From Pyrocephalus nanus (lineage: Eukaryota; Chordata; Aves; Passeriformes; Tyrannidae), in NCBI GenBank assembly GCA_038380795.1, contig CM076279.1:5347001-5411000 (forward strand): DNA of 64,000 bases. The letters are read 5' to 3'. Made by a program: the position numbers and the translations under genes. The notes beneath the pieces were generated by a model. The model had not been told where the DNA came from and did not search any database. It was given only the letters and a program-made list of their open reading frames with translations. Positions 28,130 through 39,699 of the stretch are shown one piece after another (the first letter of the stretch is position 1; the number at the start of each line of letters is the position of its first letter).

Positions 28130-28520
28130 CCTCTTCCCTCACCCACATCTCCCATGTATCACAGAATCGTGCAAACATGCTTATTTATAGCCTGCTGCAA
28201 TGTTATTGCTTATTTTCTTGTGCTCACAGGCCTAATTAACAGCTATCACTCAATTTATTTTTGATTTAAACTTAATTAACAATATGCTTAAGTAATGATT
28301 TTGCTTATGTCTACTAACTGCAGCCAAACTTGTCAAATTATTGCTCCATTAATTTAATTCTTCCTCTTGATTTAGGGAAATTCAATTACTCTGATGCAGT
28401 TAGTCATATAGTAAATGTTTTCAAGTTCTCTTCTGTTGCTTAGATACTTCCAGAGTATTTTCTAGATCATTATAATTTGTTGCCAAGGGAGGTGCATGAG
28501 CAAAAAATGATATCTTTATA
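28130..28520. other. Candidate conserved non-coding block, AT-rich
   Basis: This repeat-free block is dense in homeodomain-type cores: CCTAATTAACAG, CTTAATTAACAATATGC, CATTAATTTAATTC and others. Blocks like this in introns of large neural genes are often enhancers, but here only the motif density is seen. It could equally be neutral AT-rich DNA. Confidence 0.25.
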
Positions 28521-28562
28521 AAACTGTCAGGTGTACCTGGCTATTTCCATGCAAGTTCTGTA

Positions 28563-28652
28563 GCATCAATAATATTAGGTTCGTTTCTGCTGTAAATAAT
28601 CTACCAAGCATCAATAATATTAGGTTCGTTTCTGCTGTAAATAATCTACCAA
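28563..28652. repeat. Perfect 45-bp tandem duplication (two copies)
   Basis: Copy 1 spans 28563-28607 and copy 2 spans 28608-28652, with no difference between them. Each begins GCATCAATAATATTAGGTTC and ends AAATAATCTACCAA. The lack of divergence suggests either a recent event, a polymorphic minisatellite allele or an assembly artefact. It sits in an AT-rich block with few other repeats. Confidence 0.95.
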
Positions 28653-29988
28653 ATCTCTTTTCTTCTACAATATCATTTTATAACTGGGGAAGAAAGGGAT
28701 CAAATAATTGTGACTGATGGTCTCACGTGTCACTGTCAGCACAGCACAGGTCAGCAGGGCTGGAGATGGGCAGGAGGGAAATATCCTCCAGAAACAGAAG
28801 AGGAGTCACCTTGCATCTCTTTTCCCTCAAAAGCTGAGGCTCCAGTGGGAAAAGCTGAACGTTGGAGCACAGGGTGAGGCTTCACCTCTGCACTGTGAGA
28901 GAAAGAAGTGTTCCCTTAAAACCCCTCAGTTCTGCCCCACACCACTGCTGTCATACACATTCCTACTTGGCTGTTCTAATCGTATGATTGTTCAAGTTTT
29001 TAGCGATATGAACCTTATTAAAATCAAGGAATTGCAACTGCTCGAGTCATCAGTGAATTCTTCCCCCAGACTGGCTGGAGGGAATTCTTTCAAATACGGA
29101 GCATGTCACCTTAGGCCATTAATATGCTCCAGGATACTCTGCCTCGTTCCATACTCTGGTTCCTGACACCAGCTCAGTGTTTAGGAACAGAAGCAGTGTC
29201 CTTAAGGTCTCTGGGCTGCTACACTGGATGACTAATGCCATTCACTTGCTAGTAAAATTCTGACTCTTTGACTGTTTTTTTTTAGCTGTGTTCCTCAATT
29301 CAGCTGCCTGGAACAAGGCGAGACAGAGATGCTGTTATGTTGTCTCCCAGGACCTGAAAAGAGAGCCCAGTAGCACTGTCTCTATTGATGTAGTGATAGC
29401 TGCCTTGTGCATATTGCTGGCACTTCAAAACACGCCCTGAATAAGAGTAGGAATGGACCATGTGGGAATCCAAGCACAAATGTTCTGCCTTAGAGAGCAG
29501 AGTGTTGTTTGCTGCCAGCTTTTGAAAGGTTTGTGGTCATTTGGGGGGAATCTTCAGCCATCTCTGCCGCAACGCTCCAGCTCAGGGAAGGCTTGTTTTA
29601 TTCAGCAGAGCTGAGGACGAGGGCCTGCATTTTCTGAGCGATTAGGCCCCTTAAAATCTCCCTTGATACATAAAATAAATGATATGTGCCTCTGCTGTCA
29701 TCATTTTGAGTTTAAAAAACCAGGTTTGAAACTTTCCCCAGCTCTCTGCTAGGAGATGCTAGGAGAATTCCAAATCAGAGGGTCCTGTCTGCACTGAAGT
29801 TTATATCAGTTTATTTAATAAAAAATCAGCTTTGTTACATAGATACAACCCCTCTTAAACTCTTAAGTATGTGCCTTGAATTTAGTTTCCCTCTCAATTA
29901 AAAATAAGCCCATGTAAACTACTACATAGTTTCCAGATAGAGACTTGAAGCAATTTAAGTAAATTGCTGAGAAGTAACCAGGTCTTTC

Positions 29989-30033
29989 ACATATATATAT
30001 ACACACACACACATATATACATGCACACACACT
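29989..30033. repeat. Compound AT/AC microsatellite
   Basis: (AT)5 is followed by (AC)6, (AT)3, ATGC and a further (AC) run. This is an alternating purine-pyrimidine tract of the kind that can adopt left-handed DNA. Confidence 0.9.
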
Positions 30034-30960
30034 TGAATGTTATATATTAGGAACACCAAAATGGTGGGAGCTCACAAGGAAGAAAATGGAAAGGGGAAAG
30101 TGTTCTAAGAGCTCTAAATTTGGCAGGATGCAGAAGGCAGAGTATTAGGCAAAGGGAAGTCAAACTGTGAGCAAGATTGCTGTGCCAGGAGTTTTGATTA
30201 AATGATGCCTGACTGAGCTGTTTCCTGTGAATACCTCACCCCACCTGGTGCACCCAACCTGCCCATTACAGATTTCCCCCAGGACGGAGCAAACTTACCC
30301 GTGTGGTGCTGTTCACACATCTGGTTGTGGGAAATTGCACTCCTTAAACCACAGGCAAAAGCTGCGTCGCGTCTCAACTTGCATATAAATGTGTCCGTAC
30401 GTGCAGTTCTTGCTGGAACTCTGAACATGAAAGCTCTGGCATCTGAACACGAGAGATCAAGGCCTGTCCTTGAGACATCCAGAAGGGCACAGGCAGGGCA
30501 TTACACTGGGCATTTTGTGATGTCTCACACAGAGCACTTGGTGTGACCTCTGCTGATGCTCACAGGGGCTTGGGCTGGGTCACTGCAGGGAGCTGTGGGG
30601 GGGCTGTTGGTACTGTGATGACACGATGTCATTTCAGCCTAACTGCAGAGCCTTCCTGTCAAAACTAAATAAGATGTGAAGCTTTGCTCAAAGCCAAAAA
30701 TTTCACAAGAAGTTGGGGTAGCTGAGTGCCTCTTTCCTCAGTAGGAATAGCCTGATTCCAGCTGTTCTGGCTATAGTTTTGAGTCCAAAACCTAGATTTT
30801 CTTTTTTTTTACAGGATGTTAATTAGCATGATTTACTGCATGTTAATTAGCTAGTTGTGAATGCATAGATCTGCAAAACTCTGTTTTTGCCAATAATCCC
30901 CAGATCTCCAGTACTGTCAGGAGAGATTGCATTGGGAAGGGAAAGAAACCACAATAAAAA

Positions 30961-30977
30961 CAAACAAACAAACAAAA
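30961..30977. repeat. CAAA microsatellite
   Basis: CAAA is repeated four times at the end of an A-rich stretch. It is a short simple repeat. Confidence 0.8.
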
Positions 30978-31094
30978 CCACCAACAAGGAATCTTGAATC
31001 TTAAAGAAAAAAAAATACTTGGGCACAATGAAGCATTTTATTTCAAACCAAACTCCAGGTATGTGGACCAAATTGCCATGTGATCTCCATAGTT

Positions 31095-31118
31095 TTTAGG
31101 CAAATTCATTTGCCTAAA
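31095..31118. other. Perfect palindrome, 11-bp arms
   Basis: TTTAGGCAAAT (31095-31105) and ATTTGCCTAAA (31108-31118) are exact reverse complements separated by two bases. This is the form of a dimeric factor site, but I do not recognise the factor. Confidence 0.9.
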
Positions 31119-31420
31119 TTTATGTCTCAGGCGTGCCTTTGCTAACAAGGGGTGAGTAGCCACTCAACTTATAGAAGTAAATACACACACCATTTTTCAG
31201 CCATGTTGTTTAGGGCAAGTTGAAAATTTACCCTAAATCTGATTTAATGTCTCATAGGCCTGACTTACATGTGCTCTGCTATAAATGGTCACTGACTGAG
31301 CATTCAAACCAGGAAACCAAGTGATCTGTACATAAAGAATGACCACTTACCCTCACAGGGCCCCCCTTCCCTGTGCATCCTGAATGCTTTATCTTGTGCA
31401 AATCCTCAGCTATAAACTCT

Positions 31421-31519
31421 AGGTCTGATTCTCCTCTCACAACAGTGTAAATCAGAACTAGCTCCACTGGAGCCAGTGAATTTATACTACAGTAAATCCA
31501 GCATGAGAAGAGAATCACT
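31421..31519. repeat. Ancient palindromic amniote repeat, near-complete copy
   Basis: The ends form an inverted repeat: TGATTCTCCTCTCA (31426-31439) pairs with TGAGAAGAGAATCA (31504-31517) at 13 of 14 positions. The inside holds GTGTAAATCAGAACTAGCTC and CACTGGAGCCAGTG, the pattern of a short palindromic repeat family that I recall from turtle, crocodilian and bird genomes. I cannot give a database name. Confidence 0.55.
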
Positions 31520-33081
31520 CAGTTCCTCATTGATGTGGGTAAAAAGAACATCAGGCTCCATATAAACAAATGGCAAGAAGCTTCCTTGAGTCCATTCCAG
31601 TTGACAAAAGTTATTTGATAAATACCTTTTAATGAGGCCTGTTGAAGCTGTGTTACATTTCACCTGATGTTTATATGGTAATTCTTTGAAACTGGTTTAC
31701 TGCATGAAATATAACATACTTTGATGTAGTCATCTATATGTATATGTGAGAACAGGAGGTTGGATGTGGCACATATGGAGAAAATGTACAATTTAGGGTT
31801 CCCAAATGGCATCTTTACATAATTGTTAGAAGACTTAGAGGAGATGAATAGCTGTAGTGGTAAAAAAATGAAAGAAAAACATAAAGCTAATGATAAATAA
31901 ATATTTGCACGCACATGCCACACAGTAATCACTAATTTAATGTCAGAAGACAGAGAGGAACAGCTGCTAAATATATTTCCCATAATAAAAATGTTCATAG
32001 GAATCTGAATGTGGCAAAGATACCAGATTTTAATCCTTTCCTGTGTTTTGCAAGTATTGTTAAATATTCCCTGAAGTTTTCCTTTCCCATATATTTTGTG
32101 CAGTAAGCTAAAGTTCTTCTTTTTAGAAGTATGTGGATTCTGTGAAGTGACAGGTTTTGCTGTAAATAGGATTTTGCTTTAGAACAATAAAGAGAAAATT
32201 CCCTAGTTAGCAATCCAGCACATTGCATGGATTGCAAATACCTCAGATATTGGGGCTCTTGGCAAAAATAACACAATTTGACGGTAGTCTGAAGAAAGAG
32301 CTCTTACATGTCAGAGGCAGTATGAATCCTCAGCTGCACAGGTTTCAGCAAAGACAGTTTTTAAACAACTTTCTAGTATTAGCTCTCCAGGGCCAATTAC
32401 CTGCCAGGGGGATCATATTGTTTGTGGCTCCAGGGCTGTCTCTGCCAGCAGCAGCTCCAGGTTCTCTGGCTCAGAACAGGCAGCAGGGACGTGCTCACCA
32501 TTGAGCTAATTTTTATTTCCCTGAAATGCTGCTGTTTCAGTGGGAGCAGAGCAGGTCTGGTACCAACACCTCGTGAAAACCCAGCCCAAAAGTTTGCACG
32601 CATTGGTGACAGGGAGCCAAGCGAAGAGAAGAGGGAACAGAGGCCTCTGGGATCTGATGGATGTGTCAGTGTGGATGCAAAGAAGTGTCCTCCTTTATCC
32701 CCCCCAAACGCTGCAACACACAAGTTAAAGTAGGAGAAATTTTCAGCTCTGCTCCACCAGCCCGTAGCGATATGGAAATGTGGTAACCTGCAGCTGAAAA
32801 TTGAAATTTAAGCAACCCCTGAGATGTTTGCAACAGAGGAGAGCCTCCACCTGTGAATTTGTCCTGGGAAAGGGAATGCAGTAAATACCACAGAGCTGAG
32901 CATGACAGCTCCATGGAACTGCTCATGTGTTACCATTTTGTACGAAGAAATCAACGCTTTGATTTTGTCTCAGTTCACGTTGAATCATGTTGCATCTCAT
33001 CATAATAACAGTAATTTTCAGATACCATTAACATTTTTAGAAGCAACTGTTTCCTATTCAGGGCTTCCAATGTCATGAACT

Positions 33082-33096
33082 GGGGGGGGGGGAGGG
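33082..33096. repeat. G-rich tract
   Basis: Eleven G followed by AGGG in a region that is otherwise AT-rich. It could fold into or slip around a G-quadruplex-like structure, but it has only two separated G runs. Confidence 0.8.
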
Positions 33097-35721
33097 CTTC
33101 AAGGGGTGGTGTTTGTTTGTACTAGAATACACACAATCTCTGAAACCCTTTCTGCTTGACAAGTCAGCTTCGCCCCCCTCATTTCCAGAGTTTTCATTTG
33201 AAACCAAACTGTCTAATCTTTCTCTAAAAATTGTTTACTGCTCTTTTATCACCACTTGCTTTCATAAATGCTGTCAGTGCATATGATACCCTCTCTACTT
33301 CAGAACCTGCTTATAGCTGTATATTCATAGAGGTGATAAAATACATTTGATTTCCACTGAAACAAGCTTAAGGGCCCTGTTTAGAGAATATCTCATCCAG
33401 GCATATTAATTCCATTTGTGTGGAAGTTAAGCTGTGAATTCCAAACAAAATAATAATCATTCTGCCTCACTGGGGTGAAGGTTGAATCTTAGAGTGTAAT
33501 CAAGTTCCAGAAAATGGAAACACCCTGTGTCATAAATGAGAAACTGTCTGCATAGTAAATACTGTAATTAAAAAAATGATTAATATTACTAGAATTAATT
33601 AATATCAATCAGAATTAATTCTTCCCTGCTGCATACTCTTAACCTGTAAGTGGAGTACATGTGGTTTAAAACTTTCAGTGAGCCGACTGCAAGACTGGAA
33701 TTAAAATTCCTAGGTTGTAACTTTTCTCACTGCAGTGTCTGAGTTGTTGCTGCACAGTGTGTCTGTACCACAGGCTGCCAAACCAGCCCACGGCCACCAC
33801 CTTCACAAAACTGAGCCCAGGATTCATTCTGCTTAACTCTGGAAGACAGAGGAGATGGATCAGAGGGGAGCTTGGACCTCTCTGCTGTTTTGTTGGTTTG
33901 AGCCAGTTCTTGACTCTGGGCACTTCCCCTCCCCTGACTGGGGCTGTGTCAGAGCTCTGCTCTTTCCTCTGGAAGGTGCTTTATCAGCTCCCTCTTCCAG
34001 CCCTACGGTGGAGCGACATCCCACGTGTGCCCACCACCAAAGCACCACTCACTCATGGTAATGTGAGCCTGGAAAGTTGATCCTCCAGTCCACGTCTCTC
34101 CCACTGCTCCCTGAGATAGATCTGAAAATGTGGAACTGGAAAATAACCCCCAAACCACCAAGCTACAGCTCTTCCTAAAGCCTACTGATAATCCTTTGTA
34201 GTGTTTGTGATTTGAACTATCACTGACAACTGCATCAGGAGCAGAGACCCTGAAGATAGGCTGGTCACAGATCAGAAGGATATCAGGAAACATAAAGAAG
34301 CTCCTTAATTAATTTCTAATCCTTTTTCAGCCTTAATCTTCTTTTTCATGGTAAGATCTGGCATTACACATTTTCTGCACACATGCTTTCTAGATGATGT
34401 AGATTAAGTCCTCCTAGGTCTCTGATTTGCTGGAAGCAGCATGTTAGTAGGTTAGCTATCACTGCAGCCTCATAGTGGAATACCCAGGATTATTCTCTCT
34501 GGGCTGATATATTCAACTAAAATATTCATTAAAAGTATGTGAAGTTGGTCCAGTCATCCAGGCTTTTAATCCATGCTTTGTTCTGTGCTTCACAAGGTTT
34601 GTTCAATCTCTTTGCCATAGCTGGGACCCTTTTATTTGTGCATTCATTCCAGAATTAGACTTACATATAGCAGTGCTGGGATGGGGGGCAGGAGGGCTTA
34701 TAAATGAACACCTCATGGCCAGGGTAGGGGGCACATTTCACAAATAAGAACAAAAACACTGCAGATATTTTGAGTACACGTTGGTTATCCAGTTATAAAC
34801 CAAAGGTGGGGGTGTTTCACCACTAGTTAAGGTATATTGTCTTCTAAATTATTTTATGAATACAGAAGTGGATAGGCCTCTTCTACTACCATAACAAATA
34901 GAAGTGCAGGAAATGTAACCAGCAATCATCCTCCTCCACACTTATCCTGTAGCAGAATCTGAAGCCTCCTGATTTGGGACATTTGAAAAACATGTTAGAG
35001 AATTCTTTCTTTATAAAGTTCTGTAGCAAAATAGTTTCAGGATCCTATAGAAGGACCATAGTTTGGCTTTCTAGAGAAACTTCTAGATTTCCCTATGGTT
35101 AAATAGGAATTTTCCATAGAGATAGAGAGGGGTTTTTTAATAAGGAGTTATTCAGATTTAACAACTATCTGGAAAACTATCACCTGATCTTGCTTCTGAC
35201 ACTTCCAACAGGAGAGTATCAGGCTGTAACTGCAGTAGAGAACGGGATGTTCATCCCTTCAAACTCAGGAACGAAGGTAGTCAGTGCTGACAATGTGTTT
35301 TAAATTGTTCCTGTCTCATGTGCTCTTGCAGCACCACCAGATCCACATTTAGATAAGAATTTGTAATCTGTCCCACCACCCTGATCGGGGGAAAAAAATG
35401 TGCTCACTACCTTGGATGCAGAATTGTGCTGTGGAAGTGAAAGGCTCAATGTTTCCGGAGCACTTTCTGTTGAGTAGAACACACAAATCCCTGACTGAGG
35501 CACGTTTCAGGCAGAAGATTGCAGAAAGCATCCAGTTCTTCTGCCAACATCACCAAGAATAGAAACACAGAACAGAACCAGGTTTGCCCAGAAGAGCAGG
35601 AGATCCCCCAGGGCCTTCCCAGATGTGTTTAACTTCCTGCTGAGGTGCACAGGAACAGGGACCACAGGAAAAGCAGACTCACAGTTATCACTGTGCTGAC
35701 TGCCCATATGTGTGGGACAGT

Positions 35722-35743
35722 AAAAAAAAAAAAAAAAAAAAAA
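35722..35743. repeat. Poly-A tract (A22)
   Basis: A run of 22 A with no recognisable retroelement body beside it. It lies about 200 bp before the probable hAT relic and is separate from it. Confidence 0.9.
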
Positions 35744-35956
35744 GAAATCAAACTACCCAAATCACTGAAAGATGCACAATTACAGATAAAAACATTAGGA
35801 CTCACATTTTCCTAATAGCCTAAGGGATATATTTAGGAGTTTCTGATGATTATTAGAAGCCTGGAATGTTATGACTTATAGAATTCTGTGTACTTAGCAC
35901 TTCAGAGAATGAGGTCGTGTCTGCTGAAGGTGCCTAGATGTGGAAAAAGTTGGCCT

Positions 35957-36168
35957 AGATCAGTATTTCTCAGACTTGGAGCACGTGTGGATCACTTCTG
36001 GTTTATCAGTCTCCATGTGCCTGCAGGTCCCTGCGCTGCCCTCCCCTGCTGACAATTACTGGAGGCAGTTCCTGGCCCTACACCTAAGGGCAATTAAGTT
36101 GCTGACATGTCTCTTTGTGCCTCATTTCAGTGTGGTGGCATCAGGGCCCAGAGTTTAAGGAACCCTCT
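35957..36168. mobile_element. Probable hAT-type non-autonomous DNA transposon (MITE) relic
   Basis: The left end CAGTATTTCTCAGACTTGGA resembles the 'CAGTGGTTCTCAAACT' ends of hAT/Charlie elements. The right end, read in reverse complement, is AGAGGGTTCCTTAAACTCTG, an imperfect match to the left. The two ends are flanked by a 7-bp match, TTGGCCT (35950-35956 and 36169-36175), close to the 8-bp target duplication of hAT elements. There is no transposase; the 72-codon frame inside has no recognisable domain. The family is not assigned. Confidence 0.45.
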
Positions 36169-39100
36169 TTGGCCTCAAGTATAGAAACTTTATCTTAGAG
36201 GCTCTTGGTTTGATTTTGTTTTGCTTTTGTGTGATAGGACGTACAAGGAATGAAAGGCAGGGATTTAGGAGTATTAACTTTTTTTTCCCAATATATAAAT
36301 GAAAAAGACAACAAACAACAGTGTTTAAACCAGCCTGAAATCCCTTAAAGGTGATTTGGCCATAACATTTCTATTCAGGTTTTTACTCAATACCTATTAC
36401 TATGTTGTCAATTGTCAGCTTGTATATATCACGTTTTGTTCGGTAATCCCTCAGTGGTTCTGTTATGCTTTATCCTCTATAAATTTATGTTGCAAGTCCT
36501 TTTTTTTTGTGCTATGAAAGCATAAGCTGGTAGGGAAAACAGAAAATAAAAAAAAAAAAAAAGTGGTTTTGTGAAAGAGCTGGAATTATACCCTGAATAC
36601 ACATCCCTGGAACAACGTACAAATAGGCACCTATGTATTTGGATAATTATATTCATATATATGCTTTTAGTCTTGGAATGGATCCATATATGTACAAACC
36701 CACAATTTTAATATACGAGCTACGCTCACTCCTGAGGTGGAAGTTAGAATATCAAAAACATTTTTGTGTTTCAAACTGGAACGTTTTAGAATGTTTGCCC
36801 CTACACGTTATAGTCTGATGTGTGCAAGAATTTCTGTTGTTTCAATTTTGTTTGCTTGCATTAGTAGCAGCTGTGCTACCATCACATGAACCTTCTGCCC
36901 AGCTACCCAAAGGGAAATCTGAGCAGTCACTCAGGTATGGGGGGGTTTTTCAGGAGGCAGGCTGCGCAGACGGTGTTTGAAGATACTCCTTAACATGGGC
37001 AAAGGTTTCACGTGTTCAGAGAAAAGTAAAATAAATTCCAACAGTGATGAAAAATATTTTTGCAGTTAGAGGGAAGTTTTTATGTGTTCCATGTTGGCCT
37101 CACCATTGGGTTCCCATCACCTTTCCTCTCTGAGCAGTGTGATGGGCCATAGTGTGATCTTGAAGTATTGTGTGTGCCAAATACCTCCAGCAAGAAGACC
37201 TAAAGCAGAGGGAAGAAATGTGTCTGCCTGTTAAATGGGGAAAGTTCTGGAGTTATTCTTCTGTAAATAAAGAAATCAGTTACTGGAAACTCTTTGCAAT
37301 TAAGAAAAATAGCATCCCCTCACCATGGTGGGTCATCTCTGACTCCCAAAAGAAAGCACTGCCTTTCTCCACCCTTGATATCTCACATTACCCTTGAAAA
37401 CTCCTGTATTTTCACTGCTCCTGCTGAGCAAAGCTCCTGGTGAACAGCTCAGCCCATTCCTGGGGATGGAGGGTGTCACTGAGCTGTTTGCACAACTCAC
37501 TTTGCTGACTGAAATCACCTCTGAAAGGAGGAAATCAACCACAGACACCTGTAGGTGTCCATGCCTGTCTGGTTTTTAAATGCAGCAACTTTGGCCCCCA
37601 TGTCTTTATTGCAAATGAATGTCAACAATAGAGGGATAATGGATTAGAGCTCTAGCAAAAACTTCCCTTATAAATTCAGCCATTTGCCAAGTCAGTTGAT
37701 GCCCTACTTTCAAGACTGTCATAGCAAGCAGTTCTGAACAGTTTCTGTTTATTAAAAATGGAGTGCTAAAATCAATATAGCAATATCTTGTTGGAGAAAA
37801 TTCAATTTATCAACAGGTTTGTCATTTTAAAGATGATTAAAGGACTTGTTTATTAGGCATCATCTAGGCTTTAGAAGTAGTTGGTATGAAAATAATAAGG
37901 CATAAGCCACATTAGACTTACAAATCTTTCAGTTACATCAGGGAATGGATATTTTTCTGTAAGTGAAGGCCTGGGAGCATTTGCTATCTTTACTTTAGAC
38001 TGTGTCAGTCACCAATTACATCTTAAAAACAAGTACTGCTCACAGGTTTCAGTGGCTCAGGGGCAGCAGAATCTGTGCATTTAAAATTGTTAAAAAGACC
38101 AGGTGTGCTGAAATTGTCATTAAACTCTTGTAAGAAATATTTCTTCTGATCTGTAGGAATTAATTTCTGAAAGCTCCAGTTCAGCTTCTGCCTAAGTCCT
38201 GTCTGGTTAGTAAGAACATGAGCACATTTAAAATATTTTCGTGTTCTGCAGGTGAGAACAGCAAATCTGAGTGTGAAAATGAACTCCAAAACTCATCTTC
38301 ATCAAGGCTCAAGAGAGTAAGGCTGTCTTTATACTGTCAATAATATCTTCAGTATCTTTCAACTTCTCAGCTATAATTAATCACAAATAGGAATGTGAAC
38401 ACACATGTGCAGACACCCAGAGCTGGGTCACAGGCATTTGAGAGCATCCAGCCTCCAGTTTGCATTCTACAGAGAAGGAAAAAGGTACAGAAAAGAGGAG
38501 GAAAACCAGTTGCTGATAAAGAAGAATGCTCATCCATTACTGAATATGGACTACTATTTTAAAAGATTCTTCCTGGGAAGATTATAAAGATGAACTTGTG
38601 AACATTATTGTTTCAACAGATTAAACATTCCTTAAACTCTTAGAATAAGCATGATAAAACCCTTCTTAAAAATGAACTTGTGTCTGGAAAGCTAAGGTTC
38701 CTTCCAGTCTAAATTGTATCCCTTTTGGAAAAGCATTTTCATATGCTGATTCCTAGATACCTTTATCCCATAACCCTTTCCTCTTTTCCTTAGGATTCTT
38801 CTACAAAGCCAGATAAATCTGTACTTTGGGAAGCACAGCAACCAAGAGAACAGAGGGGAGCTGATGGCAAACTGGCACAGTAGAAAAATTTCTTTTCTGA
38901 AAGCCTTTTTCAGAATAGTTTCTCACCATTTCTTTATGATTTGAGGTAGCAAAAAAGTGTCTGTCACTCTGCATGGAATAAGACATGACTGGGAATGGTG
39001 TAAGAGGACAAAAGTGCTTCCTGGTATTCAGAGCCTTGTTGATTACTTATAAAAACACTCATTTACACAGCTGCAGCACATGGAGCTGTACAGGAGATCA

Positions 39101-39676
39101 GAACATGGAACAAAGAACCAACTCTGCCCCCATTGCTGTGCAATCTGTAATCATGGCAGGGAATGGGGGGAAAAAACCCAAACAGCCTGGAGCTCAAGTT
39201 GATGCCGTTACCCAAATATTTCTCCGTCTTCCATCCTCCTTGCACGGTGACTTTGAGACACATTTGAATTAGGAGCATATTGGAACCCAGAGAAGAAACT
39301 ACTTAATCCAGAAATGCTAATTCCTTAGGGAGCTCTGTTGCAAAAAGACTGTGGCTTTGTAGGGGGTTCTCTTTAAAGTGCATTGTCAGGAAAAAAAATG
39401 AGGAGTTGTGGAATGGAGAGTGAAGTGTCAGGAAAGGCCAAGGCAGGTTCGGGATAGGCCTTGTTTGTTTGTTTTTCTTTTTTTTTTCTACTTCAGTTCC
39501 ATTGTTTTCTCAACATAAAATGTACACAAATGCTTTTGAGGCAGATAAAATGGGAAAAGTAAACCAGTCCCGTGTTAAACTGGAACAGTAATATTTGGAG
39601 CTGGAAAGGCTAATTTATTCACCTTATTTAAAGAAGTAGAGAAAGCAGGCCAGGACAAAAAAGCCTTTTTCTGCTC

Positions 39677-39699
39677 AAAAAAAAAAAAAAAAAAAAAAA
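39677..39699. repeat. Poly-A tract (A23)
   Basis: A run of 23 A between TTTTTCTGCTC and GCCCAG. No retroelement body is recognised. Confidence 0.9.

Noticed and set aside
38688..38722. Possible CR1 3' end with AAGGTTCCTTCCAGTCTAAA
   Set aside because: The phrase resembles the CR1 terminus, but the octamer repeats and the upstream body are not visible, so the evidence is too thin.
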